A DNA stretch of 64,000 nt from Sphingobacterium sp. GVS05A (GCF_019969845.1 NZ_JAHXYR010000001.1:1054001-1118000), one strand, 5' to 3'; positions 17,802-27,525 are shown, numbered from the stretch's first letter. Made by a program: numbers and translations. The notes: generated from the sequence alone by a model not told the origin.

Positions 17802-19300
17802 AAAAGCGATTTGCCTCCTTGTGGTTTCGCCATCTAAAAACAGACTGGATGGCTGTTGGGCATCCCCAGCTCAGGGGAATACCTTTTGTATTGGCGATTT
17901 CCACCCATGGAAAGCTGATCGTCAATGCCAGTAATCATCTGGCTGAACAGGAAGGTATATATCCTGGTTTGGCCATTGCTGATGCAAAGGCATTTTTACC
18001 CTCCTTAAAAGTGATCAATGAACGTCCGGGGTTAACGGAAAAATTGCTCCATAGCATTGCACATTGGTGTATCAGGTATACACCTGTCGTAGCGATAGAC
18101 CCGCCCGAAGGAATGATTTTGGATATCAGTGGTTGTGCCCACCTCTGGGGTGGAGAAGAATCTTATGTCCAACATATCGTATCCAGGTTTAAGCAACATG
18201 GCTACGATGTGCAGATGAGTATTGCGGATACCATCGGTGCAGCTTGGGCAATAGCCCGTTTTGGCAAGGAAAACAGCATTGTAAAGACGGATAGGCAGTT
18301 TGATGCCTTATTGACTTTACCAGCCCAGGCACTTCGACTGGAAGGTGCTGTATTAGCACGATTACAAAGCATTGGCTTGAAAACAATTGGAAGTTTTGCG
18401 GCCATGCCGCGTACAGCATTGCGTAGGCGTTTCGGAAACCATTTGCTGCTCCGCTTGGATCAGGCTATCGGACATGAAGATGAATTTATTGTTTCCATAA
18501 AGCCAATCTTTCCCTATGAGGAACGGTTGCCCTGTCTGGAACCGATCCGTACAGCCGATGGCATTGAGCTTGTCCTCCAGCAGCTTTTACGTGCAATCTG
18601 TAAACGCCTGATCGGTGAAGGAAAAGGTGTACGGGAGGCTGTATTACAATGTCACCGTGTTGACGGAAAAATCGAACAGATCAACATCGGAACCAATCGG
18701 GCGACAGCGCATGAACATCACTTGTTTCAGTTATTTGCCTTGAAGATCGCACAGATAGAACCTGCATTGGGTATTGAACTGTTTATCCTGGAGGTACCCA
18801 AGGTGGAAGAGGCCGATCCTGTGCAGGAGAATTTATGGGGCAATCGCATTGGACTAGATAATCCTATGGTGACCGAATTATTGGACCGTCTGAAAAGCAG
18901 AGACCCCAACTGTGATATTTCACGTTATTTGCCCGCAGCACATTATTGGCCTGAGCGCTCCATGAAAACTGCCGGTTCAGTCCAGGAAGTCGCTACTGTT
19001 GACTGGCAAACGGAAAGACCCCGGCCCACACGTCTGTTGACTATACCAGAACCTATTCTGGTTACAGCGCCTATTCCCGACTATCCACCATTGTTATTTC
19101 GCTACAAAGGGGAAGTCTATACCATTAAAAAGGCAGATGGGCCAGAGCGCATTGAACGGGAATGGTGGATAGATAAAGGTGAACATCGTGATTATTATGC
19201 CGTTGAGGATGAGAAAGGTCAGCGATTTTGGCTTTACCGTTCGGGGCATTACGACGACAGTTTGTCCAATCAATGGTTTTTACATGGTTTTTTTGCATAA
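17798..19300 (+). CDS. imuB: ImuB, Y-family polymerase-like protein of the mutasome
   Basis: 500 aa. Y-family fold that bridges DnaE2, ImuA and the sliding clamp in translesion synthesis. The N-terminus (MKKRFASLWFRHLKTDWM) lacks the catalytic DxD of active Y polymerases, and the second acidic motif is replaced by LDISGCAHLWGGE, the usual ImuB signature. A helix-hairpin-helix-like segment (LARLQSIGLKTIGSFAAMPR) and a little-finger region follow; the C-terminal 100 residues hold the ImuB-specific tail ending in SLSNQWFLHGFFA. It overlaps imuA by 4 bases, and its TAA shares one base with the ATG of dnaE2 (TAATG), so all three are translationally coupled. Confidence 0.9.
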   Translation: MKKRFASLWFRHLKTDWMAVGHPQLRGIPFVLAISTHGKLIVNASNHLAEQEGIYPGLAIADAKAFLPSLKVINERPGLTEKLLHSIAHWCIRYTPVVAIDPPEGMILDISGCAHLWGGEESYVQHIVSRFKQHGYDVQMSIADTIGAAWAIARFGKENSIVKTDRQFDALLTLPAQALRLEGAVLARLQSIGLKTIGSFAAMPRTALRRRFGNHLLLRLDQAIGHEDEFIVSIKPIFPYEERLPCLEPIRTADGIELVLQQLLRAICKRLIGEGKGVREAVLQCHRVDGKIEQINIGTNRATAHEHHLFQLFALKIAQIEPALGIELFILEVPKVEEADPVQENLWGNRIGLDNPMVTELLDRLKSRDPNCDISRYLPAAHYWPERSMKTAGSVQEVATVDWQTERPRPTRLLTIPEPILVTAPIPDYPPLLFRYKGEVYTIKKADGPERIEREWWIDKGEHRDYYAVEDEKGQRFWLYRSGHYDDSLSNQWFLHGFFA

Positions 19301-22300
19301 TGATGGGTTATTGTGAATTACAGGTAACGAGCAATTTTAGTTTTCTGGAAGGGGCTTCCAATCCGGAAGAACTGATGGAACATGCAGCACAATTGGGGTA
19401 CCGCAAAATTGCGGTTACTGACCGGAATAGTTTTGCTGGTATTGTTCGCGCCCATAGTGCCGCGAAGAAGCACGGTATTACACTTATTCCAGCTTGTCGT
19501 CTGGACTTACAGGATGGTCCAAGTTTATTGGCGTATCCAACCGATAAAGAAGCTTATGGCCGGTTATCATCCTTATTGACTGTAGGCAATCTGCGGGCTG
19601 AAAAAGGAAAATGTCATCTCTATCGATCGGATGTTTATCAGTATAAGGAAGGAATTCGATTTATCATTTGTCCACCCACTCGGTTAACGGCTACCTTTGA
19701 ACTGGAAGCCGGTTTTCTCACTTTTGTAACGGAATATAAGCAGCAACTGGGCGCGGCCCTGTATTTGGGTGTCAAACGGCTATATCGTGGTGACGATGCA
19801 AAGCTCTTGTTCCGTATGCAACAATTGGGCGACAACCTTACTATTCCTCTTGTTGCTTTGGGGGATGTCTATTATCATGTACCCGAACGGCGGGAATTAC
19901 AGGATGTTTTAACCTGCATCCGGGAGAAATGCACCATTCAGAATGCAGGATTTAAATTGTATCCCAATGCCGAACGTTATCTGAAACCTATCGCGGAAAT
20001 GGAGCGCCTGTTTAGACCTTATCCTGAAGCCATCGCACGGACAATGGAAATAGCAGCAGCATGTAGCTTCTCCCTAGATGATCTAAAATATGTTTATCCA
20101 GATGAACTGTCTTCTAATGGGCGTACCGCGCAGGAAGAATTGGTCTATTTGACATGGAAAGGGGCGAAAGATAGGTTTGGTGATCAGATTCCTGATGCTA
20201 TCCGGGATACCATCCAGATGGAACTTGATTTTATCGAACGGAAAAACTACGCTTCTTATTTTCTGACCGTCTATGATTATGTGCGTTTTGCAAAAGAAAG
20301 GGGCATTTTATGTCAAGGACGTGGTTCGGCGGCCAATTCGACGATTTGTTATTGCCTAGGCATTACCTCAGTCAATCCTGCTGAATTCAGGTTGCTCTTT
20401 GCACGGTTTATGTCCGATGCGCGGGATGAACCACCTGATATCGATGTCGATTTTGAACATGAACGCCGTGAAGAGGTGATCCAGTACATCTATGAGAAAT
20501 ATGGTCGCAACCGTGCAGCTATTGTGGCGACGGTGACACAGGTACGCGCCAAAGGAGCTGTACGTGATGTAGGGAAAGCCATGGGACTATCCATGGATAC
20601 TGTCGGCCGTCTGGCGGGCGTGGTCAGCAGTCATTGGGATGATTATATTGATCTGGAGCGCTTGAAGGAACAAGGCTTTAATCCCGACGATCCGCATTTG
20701 CGTAAGGTACTCGAATTGACGCATCAGTATATCGGGTTTCCAAGGCAGCTGGGGCAGCATACCGGTGGTTTTGTTATTACACAGGGTAATCTGCACGAGC
20801 TCTGTCCCTTGGTAAATGCCCGCATGGATAACCGAACCAACCTGGAGTGGAACAAAGATGATCTGGAGGCACTGGGTTTCCTCAAAGTAGATGTACTGGC
20901 ATTGGGGATGCTGACCTGTATCCGGAAGGCTTTTGATCTTGCCAAAAGGCATTATGGGCTGGATCTGACGTTGGCCAAGATTGGTGAAGTTGAAGATCCA
21001 AAGGTATATGATATGATCTGTCATGCCGATACACTGGGGGTATTTCAGATTGAGAGCCGGGCGCAGATGTCCATGTTGCCAAGACTAAAGCCCAGGAAAT
21101 TTTATGATCTGGTTATTGAGGTGGCAATTGTACGTCCGGGGCCGATACAGGGGGATATGGTGCATCCGTACCTGCGCCGTCGTAATAAAGAAGAGGATGT
21201 GGATTATCCTAAGGAAGAAATTAGGGAAATTTTGGAAAAAACGTTGGGTGTTCCGCTGTTTCAGGAGCAGGCCATGGAGATTGCGATCGTTGCGGCTGGA
21301 TTCACACCTGCCGAGGCGGATGAACTGCGGCGCAGTATGGCGACCTTTAAAGCAAAAGGGCAGGTATCAGTCTTTAAACAAAAGATGATAGACGGTATGG
21401 TAAAGAAAGATTATACCGTAGAATTTGCCGAACGGGTTTTTCGGCAGCTGGAAGGATTCGGGAGTTACGGCTTTCCGGAAAGTCATGCGGCTTCTTTTGC
21501 GTTGTTGGTCTATGTTTCATCATGGATCAAATGCCATTATCCTGATATTTTTGCAGCATCCTTGCTCAATAGTCAGCCTATGGGATTCTATCAGCCTGCG
21601 CAGATCGTTATTGATGCGGAGCGCCATGGGGTGAAAATTCTACCCATAGATATCAACCACTCCTTTTGGGATAATACCCTGGAAGGTGAAATGGGGCACC
21701 CGCATGCGCTGCGTTTGGGCTTACGTCAGATCAAGGGATTTTCGGAGGAAGAAGCGCTGTTGCTGACCTCGGCGCGCCAACATGGATATTCGGCGATCAC
21801 AACCATGATGGAAGTTGGGTTGTCCCTATCTGCTCTGGAAAGGCTGGCTGAAGCGGATGCTTTCCGTTCACTGGGCATCGATCGTCGGAGGGCATTATGG
21901 GAAATCACTGCTTTAGGGGATCGTCCCATTGGATTATTTGAAGGGAAACCGTCACCACAAAGTATAGAAGGGCAGATTGAGCTACCTTTGTTGCGTCCCA
22001 GCCAACATGTCGTAGCGGATTATGCAAGAACCGGGTTGTCCATTAAAGCGCATCCAGTAAGTTTCCTACGTGACAAATTGGATCTTCTGCATGTTGTACC
22101 AACCGAAAAATTAAACCTGATCAAAAACAATATGCCCGTAAAGGTATGCGGATTAATTACAGTGCGGCAGCGTCCGGGAACATCCAAGGGCGTGTTATTT
22201 GTGACCATTGAAGATGATACCGGATTTGCAAATGTGGTTATCTGGAGTAAAGTATTCGAAAAATACCGAAAGGAGATCCTTCGGGCTAAATTGTTTATGG

Positions 22301-22443
22301 TTGCCGGAAAAGTACAGGTAGAGGGAGAGGTGATCCATATCATTGCCGAACGCTGTTTTGATATGTCAGGTTTATTAAAAAATCTGGCGGAAGAGGATGA
22401 GCAGGTGAATGATGTTTTTTATAAAGGAAGAAATTTTCATTGA
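19300..22443 (+). CDS. dnaE2: Error-prone DNA polymerase III alpha subunit DnaE2 (ImuC)
   Basis: 1047 aa from ATG 19300, which shares its A with the imuB stop; the open frame reaches back to 19228 but that part is inside imuB. It is a C-family polymerase: N-terminal PHP domain (VTSNFSFLEGASNPEELM, then VTDRNSFAGIVRAH), a polymerase core with GRGSAANS and the catalytic aspartates in PDIDVDFEH (Asp380, 382, 384), the QTGG-like QHTGGFVI segment, and a C-terminal OB fold (VKVCGLITVRQRPGTSKG). It lacks the longer C-terminus of replicative DnaE. It performs mutagenic lesion bypass together with ImuA and ImuB. Confidence 0.94.
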   Translation: MMGYCELQVTSNFSFLEGASNPEELMEHAAQLGYRKIAVTDRNSFAGIVRAHSAAKKHGITLIPACRLDLQDGPSLLAYPTDKEAYGRLSSLLTVGNLRAEKGKCHLYRSDVYQYKEGIRFIICPPTRLTATFELEAGFLTFVTEYKQQLGAALYLGVKRLYRGDDAKLLFRMQQLGDNLTIPLVALGDVYYHVPERRELQDVLTCIREKCTIQNAGFKLYPNAERYLKPIAEMERLFRPYPEAIARTMEIAAACSFSLDDLKYVYPDELSSNGRTAQEELVYLTWKGAKDRFGDQIPDAIRDTIQMELDFIERKNYASYFLTVYDYVRFAKERGILCQGRGSAANSTICYCLGITSVNPAEFRLLFARFMSDARDEPPDIDVDFEHERREEVIQYIYEKYGRNRAAIVATVTQVRAKGAVRDVGKAMGLSMDTVGRLAGVVSSHWDDYIDLERLKEQGFNPDDPHLRKVLELTHQYIGFPRQLGQHTGGFVITQGNLHELCPLVNARMDNRTNLEWNKDDLEALGFLKVDVLALGMLTCIRKAFDLAKRHYGLDLTLAKIGEVEDPKVYDMICHADTLGVFQIESRAQMSMLPRLKPRKFYDLVIEVAIVRPGPIQGDMVHPYLRRRNKEEDVDYPKEEIREILEKTLGVPLFQEQAMEIAIVAAGFTPAEADELRRSMATFKAKGQVSVFKQKMIDGMVKKDYTVEFAERVFRQLEGFGSYGFPESHAASFALLVYVSSWIKCHYPDIFAASLLNSQPMGFYQPAQIVIDAERHGVKILPIDINHSFWDNTLEGEMGHPHALRLGLRQIKGFSEEEALLLTSARQHGYSAITTMMEVGLSLSALERLAEADAFRSLGIDRRRALWEITALGDRPIGLFEGKPSPQSIEGQIELPLLRPSQHVVADYARTGLSIKAHPVSFLRDKLDLLHVVPTEKLNLIKNNMPVKVCGLITVRQRPGTSKGVLFVTIEDDTGFANVVIWSKVFEKYRKEILRAKLFMVAGKVQVEGEVIHIIAERCFDMSGLLKNLAEEDEQVNDVFYKGRNFH

Positions 22444-22523
22444 TCTTCCATTTATTAATCTCATTTTTGAATATCTTAAAGAACATAGCATAACAGGAAT
22501 AAACTGAAATAAGATACAAGCAG

Positions 22524-23474
22524 ATGAACAAAACTATTCTCGTCAACAAGATCGAAATTGATAAAGAAATAATTATAGATTTAATTAAACAGGGTAATTA
22601 CGATGGCGCTATTAAACTAATCGCCAATCGCGCAAATGTAAAATTGAAAACAGCCCGCGATATTGTCCAAATGTTTGAGGAAGGTGATATTGATCTTTTC
22701 GATGGTAAAGACTTATTTTTAGTTGATTATGACGAAGTTTCTCTCAGCAATTCCACGGTTCGTCAAGAGCCTGTACCATCTTCTTTTTTGGAAGTAGAAA
22801 AAGACAAAAGCAAAGGAGCAGGAAGTAAAAAGGGCTTAATAATAGGCTTAGCTGTACTTGTGATAGGTTTTGTTTTTTTACGTTATGTTGTTGGTTTTAA
22901 CCATATCGGACATCATTTGTCGGAACTAGCTCAGGTATTTGGTAAAAATGATGAGGGGACGGCTGCATTGGATGCTGATACGGCAGCGCGGGGATCTTCC
23001 TTAGAACCCGGTGTCACCCGCGTAGCTGATGTGGAGGACTTTCGTCCTGTAGATACCAATCTTCTTGCTCCTGAATTCAAATCGGCTGAGATAGCAAAGA
23101 TTAAAAATGCTCAATTTGATAAATTAATTCCTGCCAAGAAGTCTCCAACAGATGAAGATGCACAATTGGCTTTAATCTATCTCACGAATAGACGATTGAC
23201 AGATGTTATTATTGAACAAAAGCTGAATATCAAAATTGGCAAATGTTATGAAAACCCCAAGAAAGAGGGCAACCAACACTGTGTAAGCTGCATGATATTA
23301 CTCTATAACCGCGAAAAGAAGACTTGGCAAGAAGCTCCCAATGGGGAGAATTTCCTAGACAACGCCTATGATTTTTATCTTCCTGAAGGTGGGGATACAT
23401 GGGAAGCAAAGTCGCTCAGTATGCACATACCTTATGATTATGCATTATTCAAAAAATACGAAGGAAAAGATTAA
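22524..23474 (+). CDS. Membrane protein with N-terminal L7/L12-like motif, function unknown
   Basis: 316 aa. Residues 14-52 (EIIIDLIKQGNYDGAIKLIA, followed by VKLKTARDIVQMFEEG) resemble the C-terminal fold of ribosomal protein L7/L12, in which an alanine-rich helix is followed by a G-L-K-x-A-x helix. A linker leads to a transmembrane helix near 113-132 (LIIGLAVLVIGFVFLRYVVG), then an acidic linker and a C-terminal domain with four cysteines in KCYENPKKEGNQHCVSCM. The topology would put the L7/L12-like part in the cytoplasm and the Cys domain outside. It follows dnaE2 by 80 bases in the same direction and overlaps the end of the convergent MFS gene by 4 bases. No family name recognised. Confidence 0.75.
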   Translation: MNKTILVNKIEIDKEIIIDLIKQGNYDGAIKLIANRANVKLKTARDIVQMFEEGDIDLFDGKDLFLVDYDEVSLSNSTVRQEPVPSSFLEVEKDKSKGAGSKKGLIIGLAVLVIGFVFLRYVVGFNHIGHHLSELAQVFGKNDEGTAALDADTAARGSSLEPGVTRVADVEDFRPVDTNLLAPEFKSAEIAKIKNAQFDKLIPAKKSPTDEDAQLALIYLTNRRLTDVIIEQKLNIKIGKCYENPKKEGNQHCVSCMILLYNREKKTWQEAPNGENFLDNAYDFYLPEGGDTWEAKSLSMHIPYDYALFKKYEGKD

Positions 23475-24925
23475 TTCAGTACTTCACAGTCATGATTTTG
23501 CTGAGCGGTGATACCATTGTCTTTCTTTTTCCCAATTGTGGGGAGGTAGGCAATACAACAGACAACCAAGATGAGTAATAGCATCGATACTGTCGTCGCA
23601 TAACCATAAGCAGCAGTAATATTATTCAGCTGGAAGAAGGTGTTTCCCTTTTCATGTAGGAAAAGCCCGACAACAAAAGCAATACCGAGGCAGATAGATA
23701 GCTGTTGTATCGTGAGGTAGATGGCAGATCCTACACCAATTAATTCCTTGTTGACATCTTTTAATGCGAGTGTCATCAAGGAGGGGAGTACACTACCACA
23801 TCCAAGCCCATAAATGAAAAATAGCAGATGAAGCTGATCAGTCGCGATAATCTCTTTGTTGAGAACGAGCAGATGAAAGAACAGACCTATAACCATTGTG
23901 CCCAATCCGACCAGTACCACTGCTTTCCCATAACGTTGAATCAACTTGTTGACCATAAGGCTTGCAACGACATACCCAATACCTTGGTAAACGAAAGCGA
24001 CACCAGTCATCGTAGCAGTGTAGCTCTTGTGATTCTGCAAATAATTGGAATTAATAATAAAATAGGCATCTTGGACCATGTAGTAGGCTAGTGCTGCTAT
24101 CAGACCAAGGTTGAAAACCTTGCTGCGAAATAGTGAGAAGTTAAAAAGCGCCTGTTGTCCGGTTTGGTATACTCTCCTCTGCTTTTTCAGGAACAGCAAT
24201 GTTAAGATGAGCGCGGTCCCCAACAGCAGGATACACCAGATCGGCCAATGCAGTTCAGGTCCCATGATCAAGGGGTATATCATGCCTATCATGAGTATAA
24301 ATAAAGTCAGCATCGGTATAAATGAGATCGTGGATTTGGGGTTTGCCTGATCGCTAGGGACATAACGATAAGCGGTAATGCAGGCAAGGATACCAATGGG
24401 AATATTAATGAGGAAAATAAGACGCCAGCTTTCCTGTATCCAGGATTGGTCAGGAAGCAATCCTCCAAGCAGCTGGCCAATGACAGAGGCAACACCTGCA
24501 ATACTGCCATATATTCCCAACGCCATTGATCGTTTTGTCGCATCTTCAAAAAGTAAGGTAATTAATGCGATGCCCTGTGGTACCATCATACCTGAACTAA
24601 TTCCCTGGAGCAGCCTGCCGATTAATAAGAAATAGATATTGGTTGACAGACCACATAAGATCGAAGCAAAAGTAAAACCGGCCATACCCAGTAGGTATAA
24701 TTTCTTTTTGCCAAAATAATCTCCGGCATTGCCTGCATTGATCAGCAGGCTAGCATAGCCAATGATATATAGGATAATGATCCATTGTGTCGCACTATTA
24801 CTCAGATCTAAGGCATGCTGTATGGTCGGTAAAGAAACATTGATAATGAATAGATCGATGACAAACAAAAAGATGCCAATGGATAGGATAGAAATATGAA
24901 GCAAATCTTTAATTTGGAAGCGCAT
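23471..24925 (-). CDS. MFS drug exporter, DHA2 (EmrB/QacA-like) family
   Basis: 484 aa from the ATG at 24925. A TTG at 24955 in the same frame is inside the predicted -7 promoter box and was rejected. About fourteen hydrophobic segments; motif A appears as GNAGDYFGKKKLYLLG after TM2, and motif C-like GIYGSIAGVASVIGQLLGG in TM5, both typical of proton-driven 14-TM antiporters. The divergent neighbour is an HxlR-type regulator, and an inverted repeat covers the -33 region, so drug- or redox-inducible derepression is likely. The substrate cannot be read from sequence. Confidence 0.88.
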   Translation of the reverse strand: MRFQIKDLLHISILSIGIFLFVIDLFIINVSLPTIQHALDLSNSATQWIIILYIIGYASLLINAGNAGDYFGKKKLYLLGMAGFTFASILCGLSTNIYFLLIGRLLQGISSGMMVPQGIALITLLFEDATKRSMALGIYGSIAGVASVIGQLLGGLLPDQSWIQESWRLIFLINIPIGILACITAYRYVPSDQANPKSTISFIPMLTLFILMIGMIYPLIMGPELHWPIWCILLLGTALILTLLFLKKQRRVYQTGQQALFNFSLFRSKVFNLGLIAALAYYMVQDAYFIINSNYLQNHKSYTATMTGVAFVYQGIGYVVASLMVNKLIQRYGKAVVLVGLGTMVIGLFFHLLVLNKEIIATDQLHLLFFIYGLGCGSVLPSLMTLALKDVNKELIGVGSAIYLTIQQLSICLGIAFVVGLFLHEKGNTFFQLNNITAAYGYATTVSMLLLILVVCCIAYLPTIGKKKDNGITAQQNHDCEVLN

Positions 24926-24952
24926 ATAGAAAGTTTTTGATAATTTTATAGT

Positions 24953-24984
24953 CAAAAGTAGTTTGGAAATTTTTTATGATCAAG
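24953..24984 (-). promoter_or_regulatory. Promoter of the MFS exporter gene
   Basis: Read on the minus strand: CTTG (24984-24981), 20 bases, then TACTTTTG (24960-24953), a perfect match to the -7 consensus TAnnTTTG. Transcription would start some 20 bases before the ATG at 24925. Confidence 0.6.
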
Positions 24985-25005
24985 TAGTTATAAATTATGT
25001 ACTTG
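24981..25005. promoter_or_regulatory. Inverted repeat, candidate HxlR operator
   Basis: CAAGTA (24981-24986) and TACTTG (25000-25005) are perfect inverted half-sites 13 bases apart, in the divergent promoter region. The left half contains the CTTG -33 element of the MFS promoter, so binding would occlude RNA polymerase. Confidence 0.55.
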
Positions 25006-25043
25006 GTATGGTTTTATGAACTAATGGTCAGTATGAGGTGATT

Positions 25044-25382
25044 ATGGACGAAAAAAAAAGTGAGTTTTTTGGAAGTTGTTGCGATGTCAATGGTATTTTC
25101 AAGATTATAGGCGGAAAATGGAAGGTCTTACTGATCAAAGCCATTGCAAGGGAGTGTCCTAAGCGGTTTGGGGAATTACGAAGGGAAATGGACGATATGG
25201 CACAGACAACATTAACGGTACAATTACGGGAGTTGGAACGCGATGGTATCCTGTGCCGACAGATTTATGCAGAATCACCACCACGGGTAGAATATAAACT
25301 CAGCGATCTGGGGAAAACATTGTTGCCAATTATTGAGCGGCTCGACGAATGGTGGTTAAGCTATAAAAGTGAACGTGTATAG
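25044..25382 (+). CDS. HxlR-family winged-helix regulator
   Basis: 112 aa from ATG 25044 (a GTG two codons earlier is possible). The DUF24/HxlR signature is clear: CCDVNGIFKIIGGKWKVLLI, then RFGELRREMDDMAQTTLTVQ as the recognition helix region, and the wing with SPPRVEYKLSDLGKTLLPII. Two adjacent cysteines at 11-12 lie where redox-sensing HxlR proteins such as YodB and HypR carry theirs. Divergent from the DHA2 exporter with the dyad at 24981-25005 between them, so it most likely represses that gene and perhaps itself. Confidence 0.9.
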   Translation: MDEKKSEFFGSCCDVNGIFKIIGGKWKVLLIKAIARECPKRFGELRREMDDMAQTTLTVQLRELERDGILCRQIYAESPPRVEYKLSDLGKTLLPIIERLDEWWLSYKSERV

Positions 25383-25420
25383 GAAGGATTAGGTAATGCA
25401 TCCTGGTAGTTTCCTATACA
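25376..25420. terminator. Convergent terminator-like hairpin
   Basis: TGTATAGGAA (25376-25385) pairs with TTCCTATACA (25411-25420), with a nested GGAT/ATCC pair inside. It covers the stop codons of both the HxlR gene and the convergent EamA transporter. There is no strong T-run, so function as a terminator is moderate. Confidence 0.5.
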
Positions 25421-26334
25421 GTATGCATTTCTTCTTTTTTTGAGGTTCCCAATAAAACAATAGTCAGTATAATACATGCAGTGCCCATCCAGTCGGTAAA
25501 GGCAAAAGGTGTGTTAAGCCATAATACCGCCATTAATGCCGCTGATAAAGGTTCTGCGGAAGCGAGAAGGCTGGTTTTTTGACCGCCAATTAATTTGACT
25601 GCTGTGAGGTACGCGTAAAAAGGGATGAGGGTTCCAAAAATAACGATAAACGATGTATAGGTATAGGTCTGCATATCCCAGAGACCAGCTACATCCCAGG
25701 GAGCCCTGACAAAACAGAATGCGATTCCGCCAATGAGCATACCCCAGCCAATGACAACTGTTGATTTATACTTATTAAGGAGATGAACAGGTTGTAAGGT
25801 ATAAAAGGCCAGTGTTACTGCCGACACTATTCCAAAGAACAGGGCTATTCCAGAGATCGACAATGTTCCTATTTTACCATGGGTGACCAGCAAAAACGTA
25901 CCTAATACGGCCAGTAAAATTGCGAGGCATGTTTTGCCGTTGGGAAATTTTCGCTCTTTTAACGCAATATAGATCGCGATCATAACCGGACCAGTGTATT
26001 GCATCACCGTTGCTGTAGCAGCATTGGAATAGTTAATCGCAGCAAAATAGGAATATTGAACAGCAAGTACACCAACAATACTAAATAAGAGCAGGTCAAT
26101 GGCATCTTTACGGTTGCTCCAGATAGACCATAAGTCCCGGCGGTTATTTGCTCTTGCTAAAATTAAGAGGACAGCACCTGTTACCAACATTCTAATGGTA
26201 ATCAGCCATTCGACATTTACCCCTCGTTGTTGAAAAAGAAATTGACCAAAAGTTCCGGAAACACCCCAAAGTATGGCTGCGCTAACAGCCAATAAAAAGC
26301 CTTTCAAAACTTTATTGTTCTCTGTATTATTCAT
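25414..26334 (-). CDS. EamA-family (DMT) transporter
   Basis: 306 aa, ten hydrophobic segments as two EamA repeats (about 10-145 and 158-298), with the typical start AAILWGVSGTFGQ in repeat one and the LLASAEPLSAALMAVLWLN motif in repeat two. Such carriers move amino acids, metabolites or drugs; the substrate is not predictable. It is 30 bases downstream of the D-lactate dehydrogenase gene on the same strand and probably co-transcribed with it. Confidence 0.87.
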   Translation of the reverse strand: MNNTENNKVLKGFLLAVSAAILWGVSGTFGQFLFQQRGVNVEWLITIRMLVTGAVLLILARANNRRDLWSIWSNRKDAIDLLLFSIVGVLAVQYSYFAAINYSNAATATVMQYTGPVMIAIYIALKERKFPNGKTCLAILLAVLGTFLLVTHGKIGTLSISGIALFFGIVSAVTLAFYTLQPVHLLNKYKSTVVIGWGMLIGGIAFCFVRAPWDVAGLWDMQTYTYTSFIVIFGTLIPFYAYLTAVKLIGGQKTSLLASAEPLSAALMAVLWLNTPFAFTDWMGTACIILTIVLLGTSKKEEMHTV

Positions 26335-26364
26335 GTTAAAAATTAATGACCTTTGGATGTACTG

Positions 26365-27357
26365 CTATAAGATTACCTCATTGTCGGTCGTGCCTGTGGT
26401 TAATATATCACCAATACTTTTTAATGTGCGTTGAGAAATTTGGGTTAGCGCTTCTGTTGTGAAAAAGGCCTGATGTGCTGTAACCAAAACATTTGGAAAA
26501 CTCATCAACAACTGAATGGTGTCATCTTCTATAATAACGGTGGAAAGATCTTTAAAAAATAGTTTCTCTTCCTGTTCATAAACATCAATTCCTAGCAATC
26601 CTATTTTTCGCTCTTTCAATGCGCTAATGGCATCATTGGTATGAATAAGATTACCACGACTCGTATTGATAATGGTTACCCCATCCTTCATTTTTGCTAG
26701 CGATTCTTTGTTGATGAGGTAATGGTTGTCTGGTGTAAGGGGGCAATGCAATGAGATGATATCGGAGTCCCTAAATAATTGATCAAGAGTTGTATACTGA
26801 ACACCGGCTGTGATCAGGTCCTGATCAGGATACAGATCATACGCGATGACCTCCGCTCCAAACCCGAGGGCAATTCGGATAAAGGCTTTCCCGATTTTCC
26901 CTGTTCCGATAACGCCAATCTTCTTTTGATAGATATTGAAGCCCAACAAGCCATTTAAGGCAAAGTTTTGCTCACGGACACGATTATAGGCTTTGTGTGT
27001 TTTTCGGTTGAGTGTCAATAGCATGGCCATCGTGTGTTCAGCAACGGCTTCAGGAGAATATGCGGGCACACGACAGACTTGGATACCAAATTCTTTCGCT
27101 GCATCCAAATCTACATTATTGAAACCTGCACATCGCAAGGCGATTAATTTTACGCCTTTTTGAGCAAGGATTTCTATCACTGTGCGGTCCAACTTGTCAT
27201 TGACAAAAACACAAACAACCTCTTCATTGTCAATTGCATTAACAATATGAGGTCCGAGATGGGTTTCATAAAAATTGAATTGAAAACCGTAGGTTTCGTT
27301 TTCCCGTTCAAAAAATATTTTATCGTATGGTTTGGTTGAAAAGAAAGCTATTTTCAT
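26365..27357 (-). CDS. ldhA: Fermentative D-lactate dehydrogenase
   Basis: 330 aa, the length of E. coli LdhA. NAD-dependent reduction of pyruvate to D-lactate. The Rossmann motif GVIGTGKIGKAF is at 148-159, and the catalytic residues of D-2-hydroxyacid dehydrogenases are in place: Arg234 (NTSRGNLI), Glu263 (DVYEQEE) and His295 (VTAHQAFFT). The YSPEAVAEHTMAMLL segment is also typical of the LDH branch. Located upstream of the EamA transporter in a probable two-gene operon. Other 2-hydroxyacid specificities cannot be fully excluded. Confidence 0.9.
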   Translation of the reverse strand: MKIAFFSTKPYDKIFFERENETYGFQFNFYETHLGPHIVNAIDNEEVVCVFVNDKLDRTVIEILAQKGVKLIALRCAGFNNVDLDAAKEFGIQVCRVPAYSPEAVAEHTMAMLLTLNRKTHKAYNRVREQNFALNGLLGFNIYQKKIGVIGTGKIGKAFIRIALGFGAEVIAYDLYPDQDLITAGVQYTTLDQLFRDSDIISLHCPLTPDNHYLINKESLAKMKDGVTIINTSRGNLIHTNDAISALKERKIGLLGIDVYEQEEKLFFKDLSTVIIEDDTIQLLMSFPNVLVTAHQAFFTTEALTQISQRTLKSIGDILTTGTTDNEVIL

Positions 27358-27525
27358 AAAATTGTATTTCCTAGGTAAATATACAGTATTAATTTTTTAT
27401 CCGGTTTAAAGTTTGTCGAATAAATGCGGTTGATGCTTGCAAAATGCCCAATAAAAGCGGTAAATTAGTTTAAAATCACAATTAAGTTATCCTATTTAAC
27501 TTTTGATGATAAAAATCACTTCGGC

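Noticed and set aside
20587..21024. 145-aa antisense frame within dnaE2, and 147-aa antisense frame over arginase at 934-1377
   Set aside because: Both are shadows of well-recognised genes on the other strand and their translations show no family pattern.
23471..23474. Four-base overlap of convergent stops as a sign of gene fusion or decay
   Set aside because: Convergent stop overlaps of this size are common and both proteins are full length.
24926..24955. TTG start for the MFS exporter
   Set aside because: It overlaps the -7 box of the predicted promoter; ATG 24925 is used.
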